A DNA stretch of 26,596 nt from contig JACKPM010000012.1 of assembly GCA_024233495.1 (NCBI GenBank), forward strand, positions 1-26,596, in the 5' to 3' direction. A program made the position numbers and the translations under genes. Positions 14,681 through 22,289 of this stretch are shown here, one piece after another (the stretch's first letter is position 1; every line of letters begins with the position of its first letter). Below the pieces are notes generated by a model. It was not told the DNA's origin. It ran no database searches and worked only from the letters and a program-made list of their open reading frames with translations. Source of the stretch: Chlamydiales bacterium. Its GTDB lineage: Bacteria > Chlamydiota > Chlamydiia > Chlamydiales > JAAKFR01.

Positions 14681-15802
14681 ATGCGCGATCCACGACTAGA
14701 TAAAATGGCCCAAGTTCTTGTAAGTTATTCTCTTAATGTGAATCCGGGCGATAATGTATGGATGATGGGAGAGATGGGGGGATTGCCGCTTTTGGAGGCT
14801 CTCTATGAGGAGTTGATCAAAGCTGGAGCGCATGTTTTTTATACGTTGCATCCTGCAGGGTGGGATGAGATTTATTTTCGCAACGCCTCAGACAAGCAGC
14901 TGCAGCGCACTTGCCCCTTTGCAGCAAGCAACATCAACATCTGCAACAAGCGCATTCGTGTAGAGGGAATGACTAACACACGGGCATTGTCAAAAGTGGA
15001 TCCCAGAAAGCAAGCGTTGAAGAGCATTGCAAATCAACCACTTCTTGCGACTACAATGCAACGTTCAGCAAATGGTGAGCTTGATTGGGTGGTCACGCTT
15101 TGTCCAACGCAGGGGCTTGCACAAGAGGCGGACATGGGTATTTTGGACTATACGGATTTTGTTTTTCGTGCAGCGCACCTAGATGAGAAGGATCCTGTCG
15201 CTTTTTGGCAATCACAAGAGAAGAAGCAAAAGAAGATGGTGGAGTTTTTAGAAAAGAAAAAGCAGCTTCACTTCAAGACGAATGCAGGGACAGATCTTGT
15301 GGTGAATGTAGAGGGGATGCGGTGGATGAATTCGTGTGGGAAGCGCAACTTCCCCGATGGCGAAGTGTTCACCGGACCAAAAGAGGGTGGCGTCGATGGC
15401 ATTGTGCGCTACACTTACCCAGCCATTTACCACGGCACAGTTGTGGAAGATGTGGAGCTTATCTTTGAGAAGGGAGAAGTAGTGCAAGCAACAGCATCGA
15501 AAAACGAAGCGTTTTTGCATGCCATGATCAAGCAAGATGCCGGGGCAAGCAGGCTCGGAGAAATCGCCATTGGCACGAACTACCGCATCGAGAGCTTCTC
15601 TCAAAATATTCTCTTTGACGAGAAGATTGGTGGCACGTTCCATGCAGCGCTTGGAGCGGGCTATCCTGAAACGAAATGCACGAATCAATCAGGGCTGCAT
15701 TGGGACATGATCTGCGATCTACGGCAAGGGGGAACCATTGAGGCAGATGGCGAAGTCATCTCCAAAGATGGAAAGTTTACCCAAAGTGGTTGGCCAGCAT
15801 AA
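14681..15802 (+). CDS. M29-family aminopeptidase
   Basis: The 373-aa protein belongs to the AmpS/PepS/aminopeptidase T family of dinuclear metallo-aminopeptidases. Probable metal ligands occur in the expected order: Glu228 in PDGEVFTGP, Glu294 in RLGEIAIGTN, His321 in GGTFHAALG, and His340 and Asp342 in LHWDM. A conserved Tyr/His pair lies at PAIYHG (247-252). The enzyme would trim N-terminal residues from peptides in the cytoplasm. AGGAG stands 6 nt before the ATG. Length is slightly below the 400-410 typical of the family, with all metal motifs present. Confidence 0.92.
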   Translation: MRDPRLDKMAQVLVSYSLNVNPGDNVWMMGEMGGLPLLEALYEELIKAGAHVFYTLHPAGWDEIYFRNASDKQLQRTCPFAASNINICNKRIRVEGMTNTRALSKVDPRKQALKSIANQPLLATTMQRSANGELDWVVTLCPTQGLAQEADMGILDYTDFVFRAAHLDEKDPVAFWQSQEKKQKKMVEFLEKKKQLHFKTNAGTDLVVNVEGMRWMNSCGKRNFPDGEVFTGPKEGGVDGIVRYTYPAIYHGTVVEDVELIFEKGEVVQATASKNEAFLHAMIKQDAGASRLGEIAIGTNYRIESFSQNILFDEKIGGTFHAALGAGYPETKCTNQSGLHWDMICDLRQGGTIEADGEVISKDGKFTQSGWPA

Positions 15803-15807
15803 TCGAG

Positions 15808-15944
15808 AAGAGGCAAACACTTTTGGGGATTTTGTTCTCCAATTGTGGGATCTCGAGCGAAGACAGTATAGATGAGTAATACGGCAAGCGAGAGATCACT
15901 CTAGTGAGAACAAAATCAGCCAAAAGAGCTCAAAGTCTGAGCTC
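15808..15944. repeat. R2 repeat forming a long hairpin, plus a second hairpin
   Basis: Positions 15820-15839 and 15906-15926 are inverted copies: 19 pairs with one small internal loop, with GATCTC/GAGATC (15849-15854 and 15892-15897) pairing further inside. A second hairpin, GAGCTC-AAAGTCT-GAGCTC, follows at 15926-15944. The left half is shared with 1516-1582. It lies between converging genes and may end transcription from both sides. Confidence 0.6.
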
Positions 15945-15954
15945 CTCCAATACT

Positions 15955-16050
15955 CTATTCTGAGCGAATAGCCCGGGTGATCATGTAAGTGAGCCCACCA
16001 GTAATGACTCCTGGAATGCTAATCATTGTGACGATTGTACTAATTTCCAT
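15955..16050 (-). CDS. MetS-like small subunit of the NSS transporter
   Basis: A 31-codon ORF follows the symporter gene and overlaps its last 11 bases in another frame. It starts at ATG 16050 with a near-perfect GGAGGT 5 nt upstream, stronger than that of most genes in this window. The product is one hydrophobic helix with IVTMISI, then GGLTYMI, ending in basic R-A-I-R. In several bacteria NSS-family amino acid importers (MetP) need a tiny membrane partner, MetS, encoded directly downstream, with a similar helix containing a GGL motif. Position, size and motif fit that. Sequence similarity over so short a chain is weak evidence, but the RBS and overlap make a real gene likely. Confidence 0.7.
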   Translation of the reverse strand: MEISTIVTMISIPGVITGGLTYMITRAIRSE

Positions 16051-17521
16051 GCTTTACCTCCGTTGTCCGAGCTGACATCCAGCGGTTTAGAAGTAGAAAA
16101 CATATTAGTCCGATTCCCCACTGGAAGAGAATCGTCCCCAAACTAAAGACAGTGAAGGGATCCCACCAATTTTGTATGTCGGTGATTCCTCTGTAGAAGT
16201 ACCACCCAAGTAAGATAATCCCCTGTACGGGGATAAGTACGCCTAAAACAAAATTGTACCCTTTCCCCATATTAAAGTCACCTTCGACACTGTTGATCAC
16301 CTCTTTACGGAATTTATTAACGCCATAGCGAATCACGCCAAATGCCATAAAGAGGCCGTTGATGATGAGCCCCAAGCTCCACACAGAGTCTTGGTTGTCA
16401 AAGAAGGCCATGCTGAGGGCTGAGGGAGCTCCAAGGAAAAGGGCGAGCGTTCCTGTGAGTAGGATTGCGCGGTTTTTGTGAATGCCTAGCTCTCGAAATG
16501 TTTGCGCGGTGAGCTGCAGCATAGAGATCATCGAGCTGAGGGCTCCAAACGCGAAGGCTAGGAAGAAGATCGCTGCGAATGTAGCGCGCACAGCATTGCC
16601 GCCAGGAAGAGCGTAGAAGAGTTTAGGCAAGTAGATGAAGGTGATGCCAATATTGGTGCTTCCCTCTCCTGAGATCATCTCGTGGATCCCTTGCATACTT
16701 TCAAGGGCAAAAACTGTAGAAAAGATGATAATGCCCATCAAAAGAGAAACAGTGTTGTTCGCAAAGGCAGTGAGGCAGCTGTTAACAGTGATGCTCTCTT
16801 TTTTTCGTGCATAGCCGGCATAGACAAGTAGCAATCCCCAGCCAGCACCTGTGTCCCATGCGTTTTGCGTGAGCGCTTCTAGCCATACCTTGTAGTTAAA
16901 CAAGTCTGAGAAGTGGGGAGTAAAGAAATAAGCAATGCCTTGCCACGCACCAGGTAGGGTGACCGCGCGAATTGCAATGATCAAAATCATTACAAGAAGG
17001 GTAGGGATAAGAAATTTATTGGTCCTCTCAATCCCTTTTGAGATGCCACGATAGATCACATAAGAGCCAAACAAGATCGAGGCGAGGTGAAAGAAGAGAG
17101 GCTGAAAGCTGTTTGTGAAGCTATTCCACAATCCTGCGTGATCGGTTGTCCTTGAGAGGTGGCCTGTGATGCTATAAAAGAAATAGCGGAAGCCCCATCC
17201 GACCACAACTGAGTAGTAGAAGAGGATTGCAGTAGTAACAAGGGCAATAAAGGCACCCATCCAAGCAAATTTTTTGCCAGCAGCACCCACCATGACACCA
17301 ATAGGACTTTTTCTAAAAAGATTGCCAAGTGAGAGTTCGGCCATAATAAGTGGAATCGACCAGATAAAGAGGAAGATCACCCAAGGGATCAGAAAAGAAC
17401 CCCCGCCATTTTGTGCGACGATGCGGGAGAAACGCCAAATGTTGCCGGCTCCTACAGCGACGCCCATTAGTGACAGGATATATCCTGCCCTGGAAGAGAA
17501 GTGTTCTTTTTTATGACTCAT
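16040..17521 (-). CDS. Sodium-dependent NSS/SNF-family transporter
   Basis: The 493-aa membrane protein has about twelve hydrophobic segments and begins with the neurotransmitter:sodium symporter signature: GYILSLMGVAVGAGNIWRF in the first helix (about 13-31), whose unwound part binds substrate and Na+, followed by NGGGSFLIPW. Bacterial relatives import amino acids such as tryptophan, leucine, alanine or methionine by Na+ symport; specificity cannot be read from the sequence. The likely MetS-like partner downstream favours the MetP-type group. No Shine-Dalgarno precedes the ATG; TATATT (17533-17538) lies 11 nt upstream. It is divergent from rpe. Confidence 0.93.
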   Translation of the reverse strand: MSHKKEHFSSRAGYILSLMGVAVGAGNIWRFSRIVAQNGGGSFLIPWVIFLFIWSIPLIMAELSLGNLFRKSPIGVMVGAAGKKFAWMGAFIALVTTAILFYYSVVVGWGFRYFFYSITGHLSRTTDHAGLWNSFTNSFQPLFFHLASILFGSYVIYRGISKGIERTNKFLIPTLLVMILIIAIRAVTLPGAWQGIAYFFTPHFSDLFNYKVWLEALTQNAWDTGAGWGLLLVYAGYARKKESITVNSCLTAFANNTVSLLMGIIIFSTVFALESMQGIHEMISGEGSTNIGITFIYLPKLFYALPGGNAVRATFAAIFFLAFAFGALSSMISMLQLTAQTFRELGIHKNRAILLTGTLALFLGAPSALSMAFFDNQDSVWSLGLIINGLFMAFGVIRYGVNKFRKEVINSVEGDFNMGKGYNFVLGVLIPVQGIILLGWYFYRGITDIQNWWDPFTVFSLGTILFQWGIGLICFLLLNRWMSARTTEVKHGN

Positions 17522-17589
17522 GAGAATTTTTTAATATAAAGGCCCCAGTCTACATGAGATGCGCATTTCATTGCAAATCGGCCATTTCC

Positions 17590-17618
17590 TTGACTTTCCT
17601 TCCAAAACAATATATAAG
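17590..17618 (+). promoter_or_regulatory. Promoter for rpe-efp-accBC, very close to the start codon
   Basis: TTGACT (17590-17595), a 17-bp spacer and TATAAG (17613-17618) give a near-consensus promoter. Only 10 nt separate the -10 box from the rpe ATG, leaving a leader of a few bases at most. Confidence 0.6.
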
Positions 17619-17628
17619 ATGAGCCCTT

Positions 17629-18312
17629 ATGAAACGGGAAGACATAGTCATAGCCCCTTCAATCTTTGCGGGGGACTTTGGACGCCTTGCAGAAGAGGCA
17701 AAGTGGTGTGAAGAGGCGGGAGCTGACTGCGTTCATGTCGACATCATGGATGGTCACTTTGTGCCTAATCTCACGTTAGGGCCAAAGGCGCTTGCGGCGA
17801 TCAACCGTGCGACAGAACTTTTCCTTGATGTACACATTATGATCTATAATCCATTTGAGTTTATAGAGCGTCTTGTGGAGTCAGGGGCTAACCGTATCAC
17901 GTTCCACTTTGAGGCAACTGAAGAGGTGGAAGAGATTTTGAAGTATATCCGCAAAGCAAATGTGGAGGCGGGTTTGGCCTTGTGCCCTGAGACGTCGCCT
18001 GAGTTTGTGTTGCGCTATCTTGAGCATTGCGATTTGATTTTGATGATGACGGTGCCACCAGGATTTGGGGGGCAGAAGTTTCGCGAAGATGTTCTTGACA
18101 AGGTGCGTTTTTTACGCAACGAGATTGACAAGAGAGGGCTCAAGGGGAAGGATAACAAAGTATTCCCCATTCAAGTGGATGGGGGAGTGGATGCACAGAC
18201 GGCACCGCGCTGTGTAGAAGCGGGGGCAAACGTGTTGGTTTCAGGCACTTACCTGTTTGAGCACGAGTCGATGGCCCAAGGAATTGAAACATTGCGAGGT
18301 AGCTGTGGGTAA
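17629..18312 (+). CDS. rpe: Ribulose-phosphate 3-epimerase
   Basis: The 227-aa TIM-barrel enzyme interconverts ribulose 5-phosphate and xylulose 5-phosphate. Metal and catalytic motifs are intact: HVDIMDGHFVPN (His36, Asp38), DVHIM (His69) and VDGGVD (Asp184). The phosphate-binding loop reads TVPPGFGGQ, where most relatives have VNPGFGGQ; Pro143 replaces the usual Asn. No Shine-Dalgarno is visible and the promoter -10 lies 10 nt away, so translation may be leaderless. The gene is followed with a 1-bp gap by efp, in the order rpe-efp-accB-accC known from Chlamydia. rpe and rpiA in one window cover both pentose isomerisation steps but sit in separate operons. Confidence 0.95.
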   Translation: MKREDIVIAPSIFAGDFGRLAEEAKWCEEAGADCVHVDIMDGHFVPNLTLGPKALAAINRATELFLDVHIMIYNPFEFIERLVESGANRITFHFEATEEVEEILKYIRKANVEAGLALCPETSPEFVLRYLEHCDLILMMTVPPGFGGQKFREDVLDKVRFLRNEIDKRGLKGKDNKVFPIQVDGGVDAQTAPRCVEAGANVLVSGTYLFEHESMAQGIETLRGSCG

Positions 18313-18313
18313 A

Positions 18314-18874
18314 ATGGTGGCAAGTAGTCAGATTTCTCCTGGGATGATTCTTTCGATCGATAAAAACCTTTTTCGGGTGGAATCCAGCGTTAAGGTGACG
18401 GTTCCCAAAGGGCCTCCTTTCATCAAAGCCAAGCTGCGCAATCTCTCTACGGAGAAGGTCACAGAGCGCAACTTCAAAGTTGGCCAAGAGGTTGAAGAGG
18501 TAACGCTTGAAGAGCGTAGACTTGAGTATCTCTATCTTGAAGGGAAGAGCTACTTTTTTCTTGATGTGGGTAATTTAGAGCAAGTTTTTGTGCCGCCTGA
18601 AATTGTGGGTGAGCGCGCTAACTACCTCAAAGAGGGAGTAGAGGTAGAAGCAACATTTTATGGTGACCGCGTCTTTTCGTTGGAGTTGCCGCAATTTTTG
18701 GAGCTGATGGTTTCGAAGACACCTGCAGCAGTAGAGAGTGCGCAAAATCTTACGAATGCCACAAAAGAGGCTGTGCTTGAGACGGGAGCTGCGATTGAAG
18801 TGCCTCCTTTTATTGAAGCGGGCGATGTAATTAAGGTGGATACGCGCACCAACGAGTATATACAGAGGGTATAA
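18314..18874 (+). CDS. efp: Translation elongation factor P
   Basis: The 186-aa protein has the three-domain EF-P length and ends with the conserved IEAGDVIKVDTRTNEYIQRV. EF-P rescues ribosomes stalled on polyproline. The domain I loop that carries the modified residue reads VPKGPP, with Lys32 at or near the tip; many EF-Ps have GKG here. The C-terminal domain lacks the usual glycine-rich loop sequence and instead has an Ala/Thr-rich stretch (about 136-155). I start at ATG 18314, one base after the rpe stop TAA; an upstream in-frame start would overlap rpe. Chlamydiae often have two EF-P genes; this one matches the copy beside accB. Confidence 0.93.
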   Translation: MVASSQISPGMILSIDKNLFRVESSVKVTVPKGPPFIKAKLRNLSTEKVTERNFKVGQEVEEVTLEERRLEYLYLEGKSYFFLDVGNLEQVFVPPEIVGERANYLKEGVEVEATFYGDRVFSLELPQFLELMVSKTPAAVESAQNLTNATKEAVLETGAAIEVPPFIEAGDVIKVDTRTNEYIQRV

Positions 18875-18877
18875 CGA

Positions 18878-19324
18878 ATGGATTTTAAAGATATCGATGA
18901 GTTGATGGATAAGATGGAAGAAAAGGGGTTGACCCGTCTTTCGATCAAGAAAGGAGATTTTGAGGTAGAGTTAGAAAGGCAGAGCATGCAGGTGCCGATG
19001 GCAACTCCTCAGCCTTTTCATATGACAGCTCCAGCTGCTCCCCACCACCCAGTGGCTCCAGCTGAAGAGAGCGGGCGGGCAGCTCCTGTAGGAGAGATGA
19101 TCTCTTCACCAATCGTAGGCACATTTTATTTAGCACCCTCTCCAGATGAACCTCCCTTCGTTAAGGTTGGCGATATGGTTGAGCCTGAGAGCATTGTATG
19201 CATCATCGAGGCGATGAAAGTAATGAATGAAGTGAAAGCTGGCGTTCAAGGAAAAGTGGTTGAGATTCTTGCAAAGAATGGAGACCCAGTAGAATATGGA
19301 ACTGACATCTTTAGAGTAGAATGA
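18878..19324 (+). CDS. accB: Biotin carboxyl carrier protein of acetyl-CoA carboxylase
   Basis: The 148-aa protein carries the biotin during malonyl-CoA synthesis. The biotinylation motif EAMKVMNEV places the biotin on Lys114. Before it lies a Pro/Ala-rich flexible linker (about 40-70). The N-terminal 35 residues form the charged helix typical of AccB. It starts 3 bp after the efp stop and its own stop overlaps accC by four bases (ATGA), so the two are translationally coupled. Confidence 0.97.
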   Translation: MDFKDIDELMDKMEEKGLTRLSIKKGDFEVELERQSMQVPMATPQPFHMTAPAAPHHPVAPAEESGRAAPVGEMISSPIVGTFYLAPSPDEPPFVKVGDMVEPESIVCIIEAMKVMNEVKAGVQGKVVEILAKNGDPVEYGTDIFRVE

Positions 19325-20682
19325 AAAAAGTACTGATTGCAAACAGAGGTGAGATTGCGGTAAGGGTGATACGCGCCTGCCACGATCTAGGATTAGAAAC
19401 GGTAGCCGTCTATTCGGAGGCTGACCGCGAGGCTTTGCACGTCCTTTTCGCAGACGAGGCAGTGTGTATTGGAAAGCCTGCCGCTACGCATAGCTATCTT
19501 AAGATCCCCAATATTTTGTCAGCTTGTGAGATCACAGGTGCAGATGCCGTGCACCCTGGCTACGGTTTTTTAAGTGAGAATGCGAATTTCGCTTCGATTG
19601 TAGAGAGTTGTGGTCTCAACTTTATTGGCCCTTCTCCTGAAGCGATCTCCAAGCTTGGTGACAAAGCTGAGGCAAAAGCGATTGCACGTGCGGCCAAATG
19701 CCCTGTCATCCCTGGTTCAAAAGGGGTGGTAAAAGATGTAGATGAAGCGCTCAAAGTAGTTAAAAAGATCGGTTTTCCTATCTTCATCAAAGCGGTTGCT
19801 GGTGGGGGTGGAAAAGGGATTCGTATTGCGCACAATATGTCTGAGTTCAAGCGCCTCTTCTCAGCTGCTCGAGCTGAGGCTGAAGTAAGCTTTAGCAACC
19901 CTGATGTCTACCTTGAGAAGATGATCGTGCGTCCTCGCCACATTGAAGTGCAGGTGATGGGCGATAAGCATGGCAATTATATTCACTTGGGTGAAAGGGA
20001 TTGCACCATTCAAAGGCGTCGGCAGAAGTTGATCGAAGAGTGTCCGAGCCCTATCCTTACTCCTGAGATGCGTCGCAAGGTAGGCCAAGCGGCTGTTAAT
20101 ATTGCAAAGACTGCGAAGTACTTCTCCGCAGGGACAGTGGAGTTCTTGCTCGATCAGCAAAAGAACTTCTATTTCATGGAGATGAATACCCGGATTCAGG
20201 TGGAGCATACAATTACTGAAGAGCTCACCGGTATTGATCTTTTATGCGAGCAGATCCGTGTGGCGCAGGGGAAGAAGCTGCAATTTAAACAGAAGGATAT
20301 CAAGTTTAATGGGCACGTAATTCAGTGCCGCATTAATGCAGAGAATCCAGATAATAACTTTAGCCCTTCTCCTGGAAAGCTAGACATCTACTTGCCTCCT
20401 GGCGGACCGCATGTGCGGATTGATAGCTCATGCTACGCGGATTACAAGATTCCGCCCTACTATGATTCAATGATTGCAAAGTTGATCGTACGTGGGAAGG
20501 ATCGTGATGAAGCGATCAAGCGCATGTTGCGGGCGCTTCGAGAGTTCCATATTGTTGGAGTGGACAGTACGATTCCATTTCATAAGTTTATGCTGCAGAA
20601 CACAGACTTCAAGAAGAACCACTACGACATCAACTATGTTGACGACCTCACCGAATCCAATTGCCCAATAACAGTTAAATAG
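19321..20682 (+). CDS. accC: Biotin carboxylase subunit of acetyl-CoA carboxylase
   Basis: The 453-aa ATP-grasp enzyme carboxylates the biotin on AccB using bicarbonate and ATP. Visible motifs are the N-terminal KVLIANRGEIAVRVIRA, the glycine-rich ATP loop GGGGKG (161-166), Glu274, and MEMNTRIQVEH with Glu287 and Arg291. Length matches E. coli AccC. The carboxyltransferase genes accA and accD are not in this window. It ends the rpe operon; a short perfect hairpin lies 54 bp downstream. Confidence 0.97.
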   Translation: MKKVLIANRGEIAVRVIRACHDLGLETVAVYSEADREALHVLFADEAVCIGKPAATHSYLKIPNILSACEITGADAVHPGYGFLSENANFASIVESCGLNFIGPSPEAISKLGDKAEAKAIARAAKCPVIPGSKGVVKDVDEALKVVKKIGFPIFIKAVAGGGGKGIRIAHNMSEFKRLFSAARAEAEVSFSNPDVYLEKMIVRPRHIEVQVMGDKHGNYIHLGERDCTIQRRRQKLIEECPSPILTPEMRRKVGQAAVNIAKTAKYFSAGTVEFLLDQQKNFYFMEMNTRIQVEHTITEELTGIDLLCEQIRVAQGKKLQFKQKDIKFNGHVIQCRINAENPDNNFSPSPGKLDIYLPPGGPHVRIDSSCYADYKIPPYYDSMIAKLIVRGKDRDEAIKRMLRALREFHIVGVDSTIPFHKFMLQNTDFKKNHYDINYVDDLTESNCPITVK

Positions 20683-20735
20683 GCGTAATTTTCTAGAGTC
20701 TTGTTGTAGCGGGTGTCGAGTTCTTTTACTCTGGC

Positions 20736-20755
20736 CCGCGCACTATGCGCGGTTT
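20736..20755 (+). terminator. Possible terminator of the rpe-efp-accBC operon
   Basis: CCGCGCA (20736-20742), a three-base loop CTA and TGCGCGG (20746-20752) form a perfect stem followed by TTTGCTTCTC. The U-tract is short, so termination may be partial. Confidence 0.55.
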
Positions 20756-20769
20756 GCTTCTCGAATGGT

Positions 20770-20802
20770 ATGAATTTGTAAAATTTTCAACCGATTTGAC
20801 TA
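20770..20802 (-). repeat. Repeat R3, copy interrupted by the nested MITE
   Basis: The 33 bases from ATGAATTTG to GATTTGACTA match, with one mismatch, the reverse complement of the right window edge (26564-26596). If the 493-bp nested insertion and one TA are removed, the match continues for two more bases (TA at 21298-21299), giving 34 of 35 identical. Confidence 0.8.
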
Positions 20803-20921
20803 GATGGTGTCGTCAAATTTTCTCCTTTGTCAGCCGGATCTTTTCTGCCAAAATGCGCCCTTGCAACCTCGGAAGTAGCGCTTTGGCTACTCCCTTCGCT
20901 TTCGATTGCGCATTTTGCCTA

Positions 20922-21249
20922 GATGGTGTCGTCAAATTTTCTCCTTTGTCAGCCGGATCTTTTCTGCCAAAATGCGCCTTCGCAACCTCGGAAGTAGCGC
21001 TTTGGCTACTCCCTTCGCTTTCGATTGCGCATTTTGCCTAGATGGTGTCGTCAAATTTTCTCCTTTGTCAGCCGGATCTTTTCTGCCAAAATGCGCCTTC
21101 GCAACCTCGGAAGTAGCGCTTTGGCTACTCCCTTCGCTTTCGATTGCGCATTTTGCCTAGAAAATCTCTCGCCTCACAAAGGAGAAAATTTGACGACACC
21201 ATCTAGAAAATCTCTCGCCTCACAAAGGAGAAAATTTGACGACACCATC
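20922..21249 (+). mobile_element. Middle MITE copy of the nest
   Basis: Left part 20922-21038 (117 bp) and right part 21206-21249 (44 bp) plus the internal TA make 163 bp. It is flanked by TA at 20920-20921 and 21250-21251, inside the outer copy, and is itself interrupted by the inner copy at the same internal TA. Confidence 0.93.
21041..21203 (+). mobile_element. Inner, intact MITE copy of the nest
   Basis: This is a complete 163-bp copy with perfect 28-bp terminal inverted repeats, flanked by TA at 21039-21040 and 21204-21205. It shares the CCTTCGC variant with the middle copy, consistent with recent, closely related insertions. The internal target CCTAGA (21156-21161) is still free. Confidence 0.95.
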
Positions 21250-21326
21250 TAGAAAATCTCTCGCCTCACAAAGGAGAAAATTTGACGACACCATCTATAT
21301 TCCATCTTGGCAGAGTGGCGCCTTCT

Positions 21327-21356
21327 AAGCCTTCGGATGGAGGGGCAAGGCTTTTT
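21327..21356 (+). terminator. Weak hairpin with short U-tract after the nested MITE
   Basis: AAGCCTT (21327-21333) and AAGGCTT (21347-21353) enclose a 13-base loop and are followed by TTT. It could end transcripts that read through from accC and the nested element. Apart from the repeats and this hairpin, the 704-bp gap between accC and the EEP gene holds nothing that looks coding. Confidence 0.4.
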
Positions 21357-21386
21357 GGGGCAATGGCTATGAGCTTTCGAGGGGCG

Positions 21387-22289
21387 TTAGCGGCTACAAA
21401 TGACGAGGTCAGCAAGGAGAGGGAAGTGGTCAGATGTATAGCCTCCATCTACAAGTGCTGGATCAATTGCGTGCGTATTCACGCGGATTTGTGGCGAAAC
21501 AAAAATATGATCCAAGAAAATGCCTGGCGTTCCATACCCACCAAAATCATGCATCTCATCCGTATTGTAAGAAGTCGTCGAAATTAGACCAAATTGCCCT
21601 TTGATTGCTGCTGTACGCGCATCACGCACTCCTCCCTCTTCAATCACGCGTACAATATGGTCGCCATCGTAAAAAGGAATCGCAAGCTCTGGTCTCATCG
21701 GGAATGTATTCATATCTCCCATCGCAATCACAGGAGTCTCCTGCTCCTGAATTAACTGCTGCAAATGGTGCGCCTGCAAAAGCCGCTTGTTCACCTTACT
21801 GAAAGACAAGTGGCCATTGATCACCGTAAAAAGTGCACCTGAACAGTTATCCTTAAATTTGGCAATTGTGAAAATATCACAGTCCCAGTGTCTTAAGAGA
21901 GTAACCCGGTCGTGGTTAAAAAAGATAGGCTCTTTGCCTACAGCGTCATAAGGGGCGCCGAGCTGCTCAAGTAGATAGTTGGTTTGGTGAAAGACAAGCT
22001 CTTGTGAGCCGATGATATCTGCCTCAGCATATTTGAGGTACTCAACAAGGCGCTCTCTGCGCACAGGCCATCTGTTCTCTGGTTCTAGCTTGTCGTCATG
22101 CCGGTCTACGAGCATGTTGAAAGACATGACCCGAATAGGCGTGCCAAAGCCGCAACTCATCTCATATGTTTGCTCGATGTTGATCTGCTCCTCTGCAAAG
22201 TGAGGGGGGGTATTCATCATGGGAATAACAGAATTCTCAACTGTTGCAAATAGAGGAATACTAAGGAGTAGGGGAAGTAATCTTTTCAT
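21387..22289 (-). CDS. Exported endonuclease/exonuclease/phosphatase-family hydrolase
   Basis: The 300-aa protein has an N-terminal signal peptide (MKRLLPLLLSIPLF, cleavage probably near residue 15) and an EEP (DNase I-like) domain. Motifs in order: SFNML (Asn58), SQEL (Glu97), NGH (His160), GDMN (191-194), LDH (259-261) and the C-terminal SDHFPLLADL (286-295), which holds the catalytic Asp-His. Family members cleave phosphodiesters in nucleic acids or phosphoinositides, or act as sphingomyelinases; which applies here is open. The start at 22289 overlaps the stop of the small upstream gene (ATGA), preferred over an ATG three codons earlier. An exported EEP enzyme in an intracellular bacterium could act on host lipids, but this is inference. 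Confidence 0.88.
   Translation of the reverse strand: MKRLLPLLLSIPLFATVENSVIPMMNTPPHFAEEQINIEQTYEMSCGFGTPIRVMSFNMLVDRHDDKLEPENRWPVRRERLVEYLKYAEADIIGSQELVFHQTNYLLEQLGAPYDAVGKEPIFFNHDRVTLLRHWDCDIFTIAKFKDNCSGALFTVINGHLSFSKVNKRLLQAHHLQQLIQEQETPVIAMGDMNTFPMRPELAIPFYDGDHIVRVIEEGGVRDARTAAIKGQFGLISTTSYNTDEMHDFGGYGTPGIFLDHIFVSPQIRVNTHAIDPALVDGGYTSDHFPLLADLVICSR

Larger units (their letters stand above)
20803..21295 (+). mobile_element. Outer MITE copy of a three-level nest
   Basis: The outermost 163-bp element is split into a left part (20803-20919) and a right part (21252-21295) by the insertion of a second copy at its internal CCTAGA site. External TA dinucleotides are at 20801-20802 and 21296-21297. 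Its left part reads CCCTTGC where inner copies read CCTTCGC, so it is a distinguishable and older lineage. Confidence 0.93.

Noticed and set aside
18257..18313. N-terminal extension of EF-P overlapping rpe
   Set aside because: The family begins near ATG 18314, and the extension only reads through the rpe 3' end in another frame.
20745..21252. Open frames of 75-98 aa with repeated sequence across the nested element
   Set aside because: They are the same MITE sequence read in one frame; they lack ribosome-binding sites and the repetition is due to nesting.
20803..21295. CRISPR-like or tandem array
   Set aside because: The spacing is 119 bp, with left ends together then right ends together. 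That is nested insertion, not repeats separated by unique spacers.
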